Positions 25,911-35,417 of a stretch of DNA of 59,907 nt are shown here, piece after piece; position 1 is the first letter of the stretch; each line of letters starts with the position of its first letter. A model generated the notes under the pieces. That model was not told where the DNA came from. It did no database searches and saw only the letters and a program-made list of their open reading frames with translations. A program made the translations under genes and the position numbers. The stretch is from Flavobacteriales bacterium (lineage in GTDB: Bacteria; Bacteroidota; Bacteroidia; Flavobacteriales; JANQLC01): the NCBI GenBank assembly GCA_028280815.1, contig JANQLC010000034.1, positions 1 through 59,907 on the forward strand. The letters run 5' to 3'.

Positions 25911-28544
25911 CTACAGCGAAAAGCTGAGCTTACATAAAATTTGCCTCGGCCGCAACCTAAAATCGGTCTCCACGTAGCCAAAGTCATCCACACTTAGGCT
26001 TTTGTAGTTTTCGGTGTTAAAAATGTTATTCCATTGCAGTTCGAGTTCCACTTTTTTCAAGGTATATCGATAGCTCAGGTCTGCAAAGAAATGGCTTGTC
26101 TTGCCCGCGGGCAAGTCGTTTTGAAAATACGTTGTCCCCAGGCGGATATATTGATTTTCTGTCGGGTAAACATCGAGGCTTAAGCTGTGGGTTTGATCGC
26201 CGATGCTTTGGTTTTCTCGGCTTTGAATCTCGCTTTTCGCAAAAGACCACTCCGTTTGATAGGTCAAGCTCAGTCGATCGCTTAGATCCATATCGGCTTT
26301 TAACTCGATGTACGCGTTTTGGTTTTTAACCGCTGTCCCTTCCGCATTGATCATTTGCTGCGCACGTCCGGTGAAAAGCGTAGCACGGGCGGAAACATTC
26401 GTTTTCAGCGCGCTGAAGTACTTGCTGATGCCAGCCGACAAATGGTGACTTGGACTGTCGTTGTCTCGCGCCAAGGCGTGCACTTCGCTTGTGCCGTCTG
26501 CGCCTATTTGATAGCTATACAGCAAGTTGTTTTCCGATCTGAAATGGGAATAGGACAGATGGGCAAACATTGCCCGGATGGGATTTCGGTAAGAAATGCC
26601 CGCGTTGAAATCTCTTGTGAAAGTCTCGGATAGCGGGGTGTCCGTTCGCTCCATACGCCTGTAATCCCGTAAGATATAAGCGTAGTGAATGGGGCGGCCA
26701 GCGCCCAATCGGTTGCGCAAACCGAAAGATGAACGCAGTTTCCAGAAGGCGTTTAAGTCGTAAATCGCATATAATCTCGGCTCCCATGTCAGGCGATTAA
26801 GCCTTTGCGTTCTTTGCAGCGGGCGGTCTTTTAAGCGGAAAGCATGGTAGCTTATAGGCGTGCTCAATTCGATTCGCCAATCGCCTTTTTTGTATTGTAC
26901 GTGGGTGTCGAAATAGGTTTGGGTTTGCAGCTGGTCTAAGTCATTCGAGAAGTCGCCGCCCAAGGCGGCGTCTGAATTCGCTACCATTTCACTTCCCAAG
27001 TGCTGGCTTTCCACCCGAAAGCCGATTTGGGGGTTCCAGGTAAAGCGCTTCCAAGCCTTTGTAAAACCCATCGAGTTGTCGGTGTGAAAATGCTTTAAAT
27101 CTATGCTTTGGGAGACTGAATCGCAATCCGCTCCACCGCTTAGCAGGTCTTGAAATGGGCCCGGAAGCACGATCAACTCCTGTGGTGTTTGGCTCAGGAC
27201 GATGGATGAATGCAGGCGAATCAATTGTTTACCGATTGGAAAAATGCTGTTGAGCGCGTTGGAGAGCTCAAAATATCGATTGCTCAGATCTTGGCTTAGG
27301 GCTTCTTCATCTCGCCCCATACTTCCCCTTTGGCCGTCCCAAAAACCTTGAAATTGCAGGCTGTTCTTCAGATAATTGCCCTCGGTGTTTTTCTCTAGGG
27401 TTAAATTGCTTTCCAAAGAATTGAAATACAGCTGATTGTACTTGTTTTCTAGGATTGAAACCCTGTCGTTTGGCATGAGAAATACCGTGCTCACATGGCC
27501 TTCTCGTCTCTGGTAGTCGTTGAGATAAGAGAGGTTTGCCCGCAGTTGATAGTCTTTTTTGAGCTTGATTAAACCGTTGGCGGTCAGCAAATGGACGTGG
27601 TTGTCCAACCACCTCTTTTTCGGAAGATTCGGCACTTGCAACCGCTGAATGCTGAGCCAGTCCTGCTTGGAGTCAGCGGCTTCGTAATTTTCCAACAAAT
27701 CTGCAACCGTCAGCGTTTTGAGTTGCGCGCCCACATCGTCTCCGATGTTGTTGGTCTGGTAAGTGCATATCGTTTGACCCTTTGGCGTAAAGAGCATGGG
27801 CGTTGCGTTCACATTCCACAACAGCGGCGAAAAACCGGTGCCGGCCTCCGCCTTGCCCGTAAAGGAAACCGCGTTTTTGAGTTTGATATTCAATGCCGCT
27901 CGGTCTGAAAATACCACGGAGTCCAAAATTTTAATGGGTTGGTGGTTTTCCAGTACCTGCACTTGGGACACCTTGCCATAAGGCAGGTTTTGAGTGGCCA
28001 AGCTGTACTTTCCCTCCAACAAATCCAAGCCGTTGATGTAAAATTTGTTGAGGGCCTTGCCCTGATACAACGCGCGCCCGTCGGATAAGACTTCAATGCC
28101 CGGCATCTTGGCCAATACATCGGCAATGCTCCGGTCTTTTTGGTCGGCAAAGGATTGGACGTTGTAGCTGATGGTATCCCCCCTTCGCTGAATCGGCGGT
28201 ACTTTTACGATGACTTCTCTGAGCTTCACCACCGCTTCCCCAAGGGAGAAGTCCAGGACCTGGCTCTTGTTCTCTATCGGTTTATGCGCCTCTTGATAGC
28301 CCAAAGCGCGCACGTTGATCTGTATGTTTTTTAAGGGGCTTTTGAGCGGTATTCGATACGTCCCTGTGGTGTTGGTTATGTCGTATGCCAGGATGTGATC
28401 CGTTTCCCCCGCTTCGCTTATCGTTACGCTGGCTCCGTTTATGGGCTCGTGTCGATCGTTTTTTACCGTCCCCGAGATGATGCCTTGGGCGAAGAGCCAT
28501 CTCATCGGCAATACGAGCAGGACGAGTGTTGTATAGCTATGCAT
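25911..28544 (-). CDS. Outer-membrane beta-barrel protein with carboxypeptidase-regulatory-like N-domain (TonB-receptor-like)
   Basis: 877 residues. A signal peptide ending in LFAQ is followed by a CarboxypepD_reg-like beta-sandwich (GIISGTVKNDRHEPINGASV), a plug-like domain (SIADVLAKMPGIEVLSDGR and KFYINGLDLLEGKY), then a long beta-barrel ending in an aromatic residue pattern (ILCKLSFSL). This is the Bacteroidota outer-membrane type often found with GLPGLI proteins. The substrate is unknown; export, import or secretion of the adjacent small peptides is possible but only inferred. It starts 10 bases after the upstream GLPGLI stop, so the two are probably co-transcribed. A 12-codon copy of its 5' end survives at 29945-29910. 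Confidence 0.85.
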   Translation of the reverse strand: MHSYTTLVLLVLPMRWLFAQGIISGTVKNDRHEPINGASVTISEAGETDHILAYDITNTTGTYRIPLKSPLKNIQINVRALGYQEAHKPIENKSQVLDFSLGEAVVKLREVIVKVPPIQRRGDTISYNVQSFADQKDRSIADVLAKMPGIEVLSDGRALYQGKALNKFYINGLDLLEGKYSLATQNLPYGKVSQVQVLENHQPIKILDSVVFSDRAALNIKLKNAVSFTGKAEAGTGFSPLLWNVNATPMLFTPKGQTICTYQTNNIGDDVGAQLKTLTVADLLENYEAADSKQDWLSIQRLQVPNLPKKRWLDNHVHLLTANGLIKLKKDYQLRANLSYLNDYQRREGHVSTVFLMPNDRVSILENKYNQLYFNSLESNLTLEKNTEGNYLKNSLQFQGFWDGQRGSMGRDEEALSQDLSNRYFELSNALNSIFPIGKQLIRLHSSIVLSQTPQELIVLPGPFQDLLSGGADCDSVSQSIDLKHFHTDNSMGFTKAWKRFTWNPQIGFRVESQHLGSEMVANSDAALGGDFSNDLDQLQTQTYFDTHVQYKKGDWRIELSTPISYHAFRLKDRPLQRTQRLNRLTWEPRLYAIYDLNAFWKLRSSFGLRNRLGAGRPIHYAYILRDYRRMERTDTPLSETFTRDFNAGISYRNPIRAMFAHLSYSHFRSENNLLYSYQIGADGTSEVHALARDNDSPSHHLSAGISKYFSALKTNVSARATLFTGRAQQMINAEGTAVKNQNAYIELKADMDLSDRLSLTYQTEWSFAKSEIQSRENQSIGDQTHSLSLDVYPTENQYIRLGTTYFQNDLPAGKTSHFFADLSYRYTLKKVELELQWNNIFNTENYKSLSVDDFGYVETDFRLRPRQILCKLSFSL

Positions 28545-28554
28545 CCAGCTGGTG

Positions 28555-29379
28555 TCATTCGAGCTCTATGGGGTTGTTGTCTTTTTTGTCCCTTCTCCGC
28601 ATAGCCCGCTCGTCTTCCTCACTGATTTCAATGCGTATGCCCCTCGTTTTGAACATATCGTTAATTCCCATATGTGCAGCATGCGCTTGGGCTCGCTCGT
28701 ATTTCTCCTTGGTGGTAGCGATCACTTGACGGGTGGGCAATTGAGGGATGACCGTTTGATCTACCTCTTTAAATCCTTTCAGTTTAAACTGAAAAAACCC
28801 CTTTGTATCTGCCGCTTGTACGATTAGTCCGGGCAGGCCGAAAAACTTAAACGGGCCGTCTGCGATGGGTATCTCAGGGGTAAACCACACCGCGTAATTT
28901 CGGCCCGATACCCGAGTCGTGGCTTTTTGGCATGCATAGCCGTTTATCGTCAGGATATCTGTTTGGATTTGCCAATCCAAGTCGGCCGGCTCTTCGTATT
29001 GATAGGTATCCACACCCGCTTGTTTTTGAATGATAAATTTGTGGTTTTCAAAGTCTTTTTTAATCACCACTGAGATTTTCGGGTGATATCCACCTGTGAG
29101 TTGATTAGAATCAATCCCTTGCCCGGAGCTTGCAATGCTTTCAACGGTTTTATTTTTAAAATACGCTTTCATAGCTGAGTCTGATTTATACTTAATCCAG
29201 CTTTGAAATAGGGAGATGCTGTCGTTTCTAAACAAGACCATATCCTCTTGTCTTCGGCTACCCGGATCTGTGCTGTCGGGTTGGTAGCTGAAATCATAGA
29301 TGATTTCGTAGCTTTTGTGTCCTTGTGCAAAGAGGGAAAGGGAGACCAAGCCCATGGCGATAAGCAGCTGTTTTTTCAT
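28555..29379 (-). CDS. GLPGLI family secreted protein, copy 1
   Basis: 274 residues with a signal peptide (MKKQLLIAMGLVSLSLFAQG) and the family-defining motif FKFFGLPGLIVQAADTKG (GLPGLI at residues 181-186). The family (Porph_ging, TIGR01200) has unknown function and is restricted largely to Bacteroidota. The protein is nearly identical to copy 2 except at residues about 60-105, where the two share almost nothing (here KAYFKNKTVESIASS). It follows the small secreted peptide gene 29711-29436 by 56 bases and precedes the beta-barrel gene by 10 bases, so peptide, GLPGLI protein and barrel form an operon. Confidence 0.9.
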   Translation of the reverse strand: MKKQLLIAMGLVSLSLFAQGHKSYEIIYDFSYQPDSTDPGSRRQEDMVLFRNDSISLFQSWIKYKSDSAMKAYFKNKTVESIASSGQGIDSNQLTGGYHPKISVVIKKDFENHKFIIQKQAGVDTYQYEEPADLDWQIQTDILTINGYACQKATTRVSGRNYAVWFTPEIPIADGPFKFFGLPGLIVQAADTKGFFQFKLKGFKEVDQTVIPQLPTRQVIATTKEKYERAQAHAAHMGINDMFKTRGIRIEISEEDERAMRRRDKKDNNPIELE

Positions 29380-29435
29380 AACACGTGAAATGGCTTAGAA
29401 GAGGGGTGATGAACTAAATCGCCACCCTGTGATTT

Positions 29436-29711
29436 TTACATAAAAGGCGAAGGCCCAGGACCACACAAACGAGCTTCCAGCTTCTTGACCGCTTCTCCGA
29501 GTTTCTTAAGGGTTGTTTTTGTGCCTTTTTCATAGATTATAAAACCCAATTTGCCGCAAGAGGTATGAACGGGTATGGCGCCATACTCCGGATCGGCTTG
29601 CATTTTATCGATAGTAGGAGCTTGGTTTGAGATTTTCGTCACTGGGTGAGAGGCGGAAGTCAGCGCTGCAGTTCCGAGCAACATACAGACGGATAGCATT
29701 AGGGTTTTCAT
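29436..29711 (-). CDS. Small secreted Cys-containing peptide, copy 1
   Basis: 91 residues: a signal peptide MKTLMLSVCMLLGTAALTSA, almost identical to that of copy 2, then a mature part with two cysteines (HTSCGK and RLCGPG) and a C-terminal PFM. No known domain is recognised. Its upstream region of roughly 100 bases is also shared with copy 2, but the mature region is not, apart from the SCG and C..P.PFM positions. It lies upstream of, and presumably pairs with, GLPGLI copy 1. Possible roles are a processed signalling, toxin or structural peptide; none can be assigned. Confidence 0.7.
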   Translation of the reverse strand: MKTLMLSVCMLLGTAALTSASHPVTKISNQAPTIDKMQADPEYGAIPVHTSCGKLGFIIYEKGTKTTLKKLGEAVKKLEARLCGPGPSPFM

Positions 29712-29909
29712 CGGGTTGGAGATTTAATGTTGTACGGACGCGCTTTTTTGAAGTCGTCTTTTCGGCTTGCTTCGACTGGGTTCGGGCACAAGTTAAAAAA
29801 TACATATCAATCGGCCAAACAATTGAAGGCCGAAATGCGGGTAAAGGCATATCCGGCTTGTCGAGTCTGAGTCGGGCTTTATTTTCTTGGATGAGGTGGA
29901 TTCTCCTCG

Positions 29910-29945
29910 TTATGTAAGCAGGACAACCGCTGTATAGCGCTGCAT
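29910..29945 (-). pseudogene. Twelve-codon stub of a second beta-barrel gene
   Basis: Ten bases after the GLPGLI copy 2 stop, ATG 29945 starts MQRYTAVVLLT and a TAA. The intact barrel gene at the matching place begins MHSYTTLVLLV. The spacing, and 15 bases either side of the ATG, match exactly. The duplication therefore once included a barrel gene, nearly all of which has been deleted. Confidence 0.7.
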
Positions 29946-29955
29946 CCAGCTGGTG

Positions 29956-30774
29956 TCATTCGAGCTCTATGGGGTTGTTGTTTTTTTTGTCTCTTCTCCG
30001 CATAGCCCGCTCATCTTCTTTGCTGATTTCAATCCTTATCCCTTTTGTTTTGAGTATATCTTTAATTCTCATATGTTCAGCATGCGCCTCGGCTTGCCGG
30101 TATTTCTTTTTGGTGGTAGCGATCACTCGATGGGTGGGCAGAGGGGGGATGGCCATTTGATCTATCGCTTTAAACGCTTTCAGTCTAAACTGAAAAACCC
30201 CCTTTGTATCTGCTGCTTGCACGATTAGTCCGGGCAGGCCGAAAAATTTAAACGGGCCGTCTGCGATGGGTATCTCAGGGGTAAACCACACCGCGTAATT
30301 TCGGCCCGATACCCGAGTCGTGGCTCTTTGGCATGCATAGCCGTTTATCGTCAGGGTATCTGCTTGAATCTGCCAATCCACCTCGGCCGGCTCTTCGTAT
30401 TGGTAAGTGTCCACTCCGGCCATTTTTTGAATGATAAATTTGTGATTTTCAAAGTCCTTCTCAATAACCGTCAGAATGTTCGGGCGATATCCGCTCGTGA
30501 GAGCTTCTGTGTTTAGGGTAGTCCTGCCATGGGTGGCGCGCATGGCTTTTTCACGGTTTTTTTTCATCGCGGAATCTCGCTTGTACTTCACATAGCTTTG
30601 AAATAGGGAGATGCTGTCGTTTCTAAACAGTACCATATCCTCTTGTTTTTTGCTGTTGACATCTGTGCTGTCGGGTTGGTAGCTGAAATCATAGATGATT
30701 TCATAGCTCTTATTTTCCTGGGCAGAAAGGGAAAGGGAAGCCAACCCCATTGCGATAAGCAGCTGTTTTTTCAC
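29956..30774 (-). CDS. GLPGLI family secreted protein, copy 2
   Basis: 272 residues, a tandem paralogue of copy 1: a signal peptide MKKQLLIAMGLASLSLSAQ, the same FKFFGLPGLIVQAADTKG (GLPGLI at residues 179-184), and a C-terminus of RRDKKNNNPIELE against RRDKKDNNPIELE. The variable stretch at about residues 60-105 reads KKNREKAMRATHGRTTL here. It follows small peptide copy 2 by 60 bases. The downstream barrel gene expected from copy 1 survives only as a 12-codon stub. Confidence 0.9.
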   Translation of the reverse strand: MKKQLLIAMGLASLSLSAQENKSYEIIYDFSYQPDSTDVNSKKQEDMVLFRNDSISLFQSYVKYKRDSAMKKNREKAMRATHGRTTLNTEALTSGYRPNILTVIEKDFENHKFIIQKMAGVDTYQYEEPAEVDWQIQADTLTINGYACQRATTRVSGRNYAVWFTPEIPIADGPFKFFGLPGLIVQAADTKGVFQFRLKAFKAIDQMAIPPLPTHRVIATTKKKYRQAEAHAEHMRIKDILKTKGIRIEISKEDERAMRRRDKKNNNPIELE

Positions 30775-30834
30775 AATCCCGATATTAAATCCATTAGAAA
30801 GTGGGAGATGACTCAGATTACCGCCCTTTAATTT

Positions 30835-31068
30835 TTACATAAAAGGCTCAGGAGCATTGCATATGCTTTTATCTGAAGCCTCGACCTGAGCGAGCAGTTG
30901 CTCAGTGGTACCGGTGAAGTTACAGATATCTTCCTCTACGCCGCATGAGTAGGTAACGTGGACGCAGTGGTTTGTCGTTTCGGTTGCGCTTTTCTTCGCT
31001 TGGTGAGCGGCGGAGGTCAGGGCTGCGGTTCCGAGCAGCATACAGACCGATAGTATCAAGGTTTTCAT
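30835..31068 (-). CDS. Small secreted Cys-containing peptide, copy 2
   Basis: 77 residues: a signal peptide MKTLILSVCMLLGTAALTSA, then a mature region with four cysteines (NHCVHV, SCGVEED, ICNFTG, SICNAP) ending in PEPFM. Compared with copy 1, the signal peptide, upstream DNA and the last few residues are conserved while the mature region has diverged, except around SCG. The cysteines could form disulfides in the periplasm or outside the cell. It is the first gene of its operon with GLPGLI copy 2. The function is unknown. Confidence 0.7.
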   Translation of the reverse strand: MKTLILSVCMLLGTAALTSAAHQAKKSATETTNHCVHVTYSCGVEEDICNFTGTTEQLLAQVEASDKSICNAPEPFM

Positions 31069-31870
31069 CGAGTTGGAGATTTAATGTTATACATACACGC
31101 TTTTTTGAAGTCGTCTTTTCGTCTGGGTTCGGCCACAAGATTAAAAAATAAATATCAATCGCCCAAACAATTGAAGGTCGCGATGGAGACAAAGGCGTGC
31201 TCGGTTCCTCGAACCCCCTGAGCAAAACACGGACCCTGCACGTATAGTCAGTTCTGTATCCTAATAACACCTGCCTCTCCGCCCTTTTAAAAGCTAGTGG
31301 TGTAGCAGATATTTTGCTGCGAGGACAGCATCACAGCTCGCATTTGGTCTTTTCCATCAGGGCAGGGAGGCGATTGCCCAGTTCCCACTCCGCTTGCTTT
31401 TCTGATTTTCTAAGTGTTTGATGACTAGTTTGTTACAAGATTTATAAACACTATAGTTGATAATTAAAATATTCATTCAGGTTGTATGCGTTTCAAACAT
31501 ACATACATTTGTATCATCAAATACGAGTGACAAAAATGCGCTACAAAAGTCGAACCGAATGAGAGCGTAAGGCGGAATTAGGCCCCCACAAAGCACAGGG
31601 TAAATGGGTATGTACAGGGTCTGACAATGAATCAAGTTGCAGTTCACCGCCCTTGTGAATTGGATTTTAGGCTTATCAAAAGATTTTTGCGAACGCTGAG
31701 GGGTGCGCGGAAACGAAAAAGAGAGTGGTAACCTACAAAATTATGGATTGTAGAAAATTTAAGAGCCGTTCTCGTACCCGAGGGGACCTCAGTCTAGTGA
31801 AGCCCTGCTCGATCTCTGATATTGTTCGTCATATAAATAAAATCTGTCGTCTCACACAAACACGTATAAT
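31069..31870. other. Long intergenic region upstream of nrdB
   Basis: About 800 bases. The first 130 are the promoter-proximal DNA shared with peptide copy 1. The rest has no open frame with family features. It is AT-rich near 31430-31520 and structured-looking near 31550-31800, with several short inverted repeats. I see no cobalamin riboswitch core or clear NrdR box pair. It may be a regulatory leader for nrdB or the remnant of a mobile element; I cannot tell which. Confidence 0.4.
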
Positions 31871-32848
31871 ATGCCAACCGTAGAGCCCATCCTTCAAGAG
31901 AACAAAGACCGATTTGTCATCTTTCCCATCCAGCACCACGACATTTGGGAGTGGTATAAGAAGCAGGAAGCCTGCTTTTGGACGGCCGAAGAGATCGACT
32001 TGCACCAGGATTTGGTCGATTGGAATGAAAAGCTCAACGAAGACGAACGTCACTTCATCAAACACGTATTGGCTTTCTTCGCCGCTTCGGATGGCATTGT
32101 AAACGAGAATCTCGCTGAAAACTTCGTGAATGAAGTGCAGTATTCCGAGGCCAAGTTTTTCTACGGCTTTCAAATCATGATGGAAAACATTCACAGCGAG
32201 ACCTATTCCCTGCTCATCGACACCTATATCGCGGACAGGGACGAGAAGGACAAATTGTTTAGAGCGATTGAAGTCTTTCCGGCCATTGAGGAAAAAGCCC
32301 GGTGGGCCTTGCGCTGGATTGGGTCGCCCTCCTTTGCCGAGCGGCTCATCGCCTTTGCTGCCGTAGAAGGGATCTTCTTTTCCGGTGCGTTTTGTTCCAT
32401 CTTTTGGTTGAAAAAGCGCGGTCTGTTGCCCGGGCTCAGCTTTTCCAACGAGCTGATATCCCGCGATGAAGGCATGCACCGAGACTTTGCTGTACACCTG
32501 CACAACCACCATTTGGTGAACCGGGTGCCCGAGGCACAGATCACAGAGATCCTGACCAACGCCTTGGATATAGAGCGCAAATTTATCACCGAATCCCTAC
32601 CGGTGAACCTGATTGGGATGAACGCCAAGCTGATGACCCAATACTTGGAATTCGTCACCGACCACCTACTGGTTGAACTGCGATGTAAAAAGGTGTACAA
32701 GGTAGAAAACCCCTTTGATTTCATGGATCTGATCTCCCTGCAGGGCAAGACCAACTTCTTTGAAAAGCGCGTGGCGGAGTACCAAAAAGCCGGTGTGGCC
32801 AAGGAGCAGGGCCAGAGAGACCAAATCAGCTTTGACGCAGATTTTTAG
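31871..32848 (+). CDS. nrdB: Ribonucleotide reductase class Ia, beta subunit
   Basis: 325-residue radical-generating subunit R2. The di-iron ligands are visible in [40 protein letters not shown] and [11 protein letters not shown]. The radical tyrosine is in the KFFYGFQ segment, as in animal R2 proteins, which this sequence resembles more than the enterobacterial type. With the downstream alpha subunit it converts ribonucleoside diphosphates to deoxy forms. It lies 31 bases before nrdA, so the two form an operon. Confidence 0.96.
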   Translation: MPTVEPILQENKDRFVIFPIQHHDIWEWYKKQEACFWTAEEIDLHQDLVDWNEKLNEDERHFIKHVLAFFAASDGIVNENLAENFVNEVQYSEAKFFYGFQIMMENIHSETYSLLIDTYIADRDEKDKLFRAIEVFPAIEEKARWALRWIGSPSFAERLIAFAAVEGIFFSGAFCSIFWLKKRGLLPGLSFSNELISRDEGMHRDFAVHLHNHHLVNRVPEAQITEILTNALDIERKFITESLPVNLIGMNAKLMTQYLEFVTDHLLVELRCKKVYKVENPFDFMDLISLQGKTNFFEKRVAEYQKAGVAKEQGQRDQISFDADF

Positions 32849-32879
32849 CCGGTAACGGACAACTCAAAATCACTTTTCC

Positions 32880-35336
32880 ATGTATGTAGTCAAGCGATCG
32901 GGGGCAAAGGAACCCGTTCAATTCGACAAGATAACCGCCCGCATCCGGAAGCTCAGCTATGGTTTGAGCCCGCTCGTCAATCCCGCCCGGGTAGCCATGC
33001 GCGTCATCGATGGCCTGTACGATGGGGTGGAAACCACCCAATTGGACGACTTGGCAGCGGAAACCGCTGCCACGCTCGCGGTTCAACACCCCGATTACGC
33101 CCTACTCGCCGCCCGCATAGCCGTTTCCAACTTGCATAAAAATACCGATAAGGTGTTTTCCCAGGTGATGGCAGGTCTCCATGGCTATGTAAACCCAAAA
33201 ACCGGCGAGAAGGCGCCGATGATCGCCGACGATGTATATGGGATAATCGCGCACAACCAGACGCGCATCGACTCGGCCATCATCTACGACCGGGATTTCG
33301 ATTACGACTACTTCGGGTTTAAAACCTTGGAGCGCAGTTATTTGCTCAAGATCGATGGAAGGGTTGCCGAGCGTCCCCAACACATGCTTATGCGCGTAGC
33401 CATCGGCATTCACAAAGCGGATGTAGAGGCTGCCATCGAGACCTACGAGCTGATGTCGAAAAAAATCTTCATCCACGCCACGCCGACGCTCTTTAACGCG
33501 GGTACGCCCAAGCCGCAGATGTCTTCTTGCTTCTTGCTCAGCATGAAAGCGGATAGCATAGACGGCATTTACGATACCCTGAAGCAATGCGCCAAAATCT
33601 CGCAATCCGCTGGTGGCATCGGTCTGTCCGTTCACAACGTCCGAGCGACCGGCAGTTACATCCGCGGCACCAACGGCACCTCAAATGGCATCGTGCCCAT
33701 GCTGCGGGTATATAACGACACCGCGCGCTATGTCGATCAGGGTGGTGGCAAGCGAAAGGGCTCGTTTGCCATATACCTCGAGCCCTGGCATGCCGATATC
33801 TTTTCCTTTTTGGACCTGAAAAAAAACCATGGAAAGGAGGAATTGCGCGCCCGCGACTTGTTTTACGCCCTTTGGATTCCGGATTTATTCATGAAGCGCG
33901 TAGAAGAAGATGGCGACTGGACGCTGATGGACCCAAATGAATGCCCCGGCTTGTACGACTCCTATGGCGAATCCTTTGAGGCGCGATACATCGGATATGA
34001 AGAGGCGGGCAAAGGCAGGAAAACCCTTAAAGCCCGTGCGCTTTGGGAAAAGATATTGGCATCCCAAATCGAAACCGGCGTTCCTTATATGCTCTACAAG
34101 GATGCCTGCAACCGCAAGTCCAACCAGCAGAACCTAGGCGTGATTCGCTCTTCCAACCTCTGTACCGAAATCTTGGAATACACCGCTGCAGATGAGGTAG
34201 CCGTGTGCAACCTGGCATCTCTTTCACTGCCCGCATTTACGGATGTGGAAAACCAGCGCTTCGACCACCAAAGACTATACGAGATCACCCAGGTCGTCAC
34301 GCGAAACTTAAACCGGGTCATCGATCACAATTTTTACCCGGTGTCAGAAGCCGAGCGATCCAATATGCGCCACCGCCCCATAGGCTTGGGCGTACAGGGT
34401 TTGGCCGATACCTTTATCCAGCTCGGCCTGCCCTTTACCTCCGATGCGGCCAAAAAACTGAACCAAGAGATCTTTGAAACCCTGTATTTCGCAGCGGTAG
34501 AGGCTTCTATGGAACTCGCCAGGGCGGATGGTCCCTACGAAACCTTTCAGGGCTCACCCCTATCGACGGGGCAGTTTCAGTTCAACCTCTGGAACCTGAG
34601 CGATTCGGATTTGAGCGGCCGCTGGGATTGGGGCGCCCTGCGGGAGCAGGTCGTACAGAACGGGGTGCGCAATTCCTTGCTCGTCGCCCCCATGCCCACG
34701 GCTTCCACCTCACAGATCTTGGGCAACAACGAATGCTTTGAGCCCTATACCGCCAACATCTACACGCGCGGGACGCTCTCCGGCACCTTTATCGTGGTCA
34801 ACAAACACCTGCTCAAGGATTTGGTCGATCTCGGCTTGTGGAACGACGAGCTGAAAGAAGCGCTCATGCGCGCCAACGGCTCAGTTCAAAATATAGACGC
34901 CATTCCCCAGGCACTCAAAGAGCGCTACCGGACGGTCTGGGAGTTGCGCATGAAGGACATCATCGATATGGCGCGCCAACGCGGCTATTTCATCGACCAG
35001 TCCCAATCGCTAAACCTGTTTGTGGAACAGCCCAACATGGCCAAACTCACTTCCATGCACTTTTACGCCTGGAAGAGCGGCTTGAAAACCGGCATGTACT
35101 ACCTGCGCACCAAAGCAGCGGCCGATGCGGTGAAATTTACGCTCGACAATTCCAAAGGGCAAGGGGAACCGCAGGGGGACGCAGCGCCCTTGGAAAAAAC
35201 CGAACGGACTGCCCAGCCTGCCGTGTCGGTGCAGCGCCAAGACGAAGAGGTGGCGCTGACGTCCGAAGAATTCAAGGCTGTGGCGACGCAATCCCGAGAT
35301 GCCGCATCCGACGACTGTGCACTGTGTAGCAGTTGA
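32880..35336 (+). CDS. nrdA: Ribonucleotide reductase class Ia, alpha subunit
   Basis: 818 residues. The N-terminal ATP cone is [20 protein letters not shown]. The catalytic barrel includes MSSCFLLSM and the loop [19 protein letters not shown], and the C-terminal redox cysteines are in DCALCSS. The eukaryote-like N-terminus (closely resembling the mouse R1 start) agrees with the type of nrdB. The length is normal for the group and the reading frame is intact. A stem-loop with a T-run follows within 70 bases. Confidence 0.96.
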   Translation: MYVVKRSGAKEPVQFDKITARIRKLSYGLSPLVNPARVAMRVIDGLYDGVETTQLDDLAAETAATLAVQHPDYALLAARIAVSNLHKNTDKVFSQVMAGLHGYVNPKTGEKAPMIADDVYGIIAHNQTRIDSAIIYDRDFDYDYFGFKTLERSYLLKIDGRVAERPQHMLMRVAIGIHKADVEAAIETYELMSKKIFIHATPTLFNAGTPKPQMSSCFLLSMKADSIDGIYDTLKQCAKISQSAGGIGLSVHNVRATGSYIRGTNGTSNGIVPMLRVYNDTARYVDQGGGKRKGSFAIYLEPWHADIFSFLDLKKNHGKEELRARDLFYALWIPDLFMKRVEEDGDWTLMDPNECPGLYDSYGESFEARYIGYEEAGKGRKTLKARALWEKILASQIETGVPYMLYKDACNRKSNQQNLGVIRSSNLCTEILEYTAADEVAVCNLASLSLPAFTDVENQRFDHQRLYEITQVVTRNLNRVIDHNFYPVSEAERSNMRHRPIGLGVQGLADTFIQLGLPFTSDAAKKLNQEIFETLYFAAVEASMELARADGPYETFQGSPLSTGQFQFNLWNLSDSDLSGRWDWGALREQVVQNGVRNSLLVAPMPTASTSQILGNNECFEPYTANIYTRGTLSGTFIVVNKHLLKDLVDLGLWNDELKEALMRANGSVQNIDAIPQALKERYRTVWELRMKDIIDMARQRGYFIDQSQSLNLFVEQPNMAKLTSMHFYAWKSGLKTGMYYLRTKAAADAVKFTLDNSKGQGEPQGDAAPLEKTERTAQPAVSVQRQDEEVALTSEEFKAVATQSRDAASDDCALCSS

Positions 35337-35376
35337 CGGTGGCGGTGGGTTGAATGGGTGATTCCAGGCGGGGGAA

Positions 35377-35404
35377 TCGGGTGAGGCCGCCCGAGCGCTT
35401 TTTT
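35377..35404 (+). terminator. Intrinsic terminator after nrdA
   Basis: Stem TCGGG (35377-35381) and CCCGA (35390-35394) with an eight-base loop, followed by GCGC and six T. It sits between the nrdA stop and the purK promoter box. Confidence 0.5.
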
Positions 35405-35405
35405 C

Positions 35406-35413
35406 TACTTTTG
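35406..35413 (+). promoter_or_regulatory. Putative -7 box (TACTTTTG), leaderless start of purK
   Basis: An exact TAnnTTTG match that ends four bases before ATG 35418, so transcription should start at or beside the initiation codon. Confidence 0.55.
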
Positions 35414-35417
35414 CGCT

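Noticed and set aside
31540-31830. Group II intron or transposase remnant upstream of nrdB
   Set aside because: GTGCGC and GAGCCG words are present, but I find no domain V hairpin and no reverse-transcriptase or transposase reading frame.
31300-31870. Cobalamin riboswitch for the nrd operon
   Set aside because: No recognisable B12-box core. The enzyme is also the B12-independent class Ia type.
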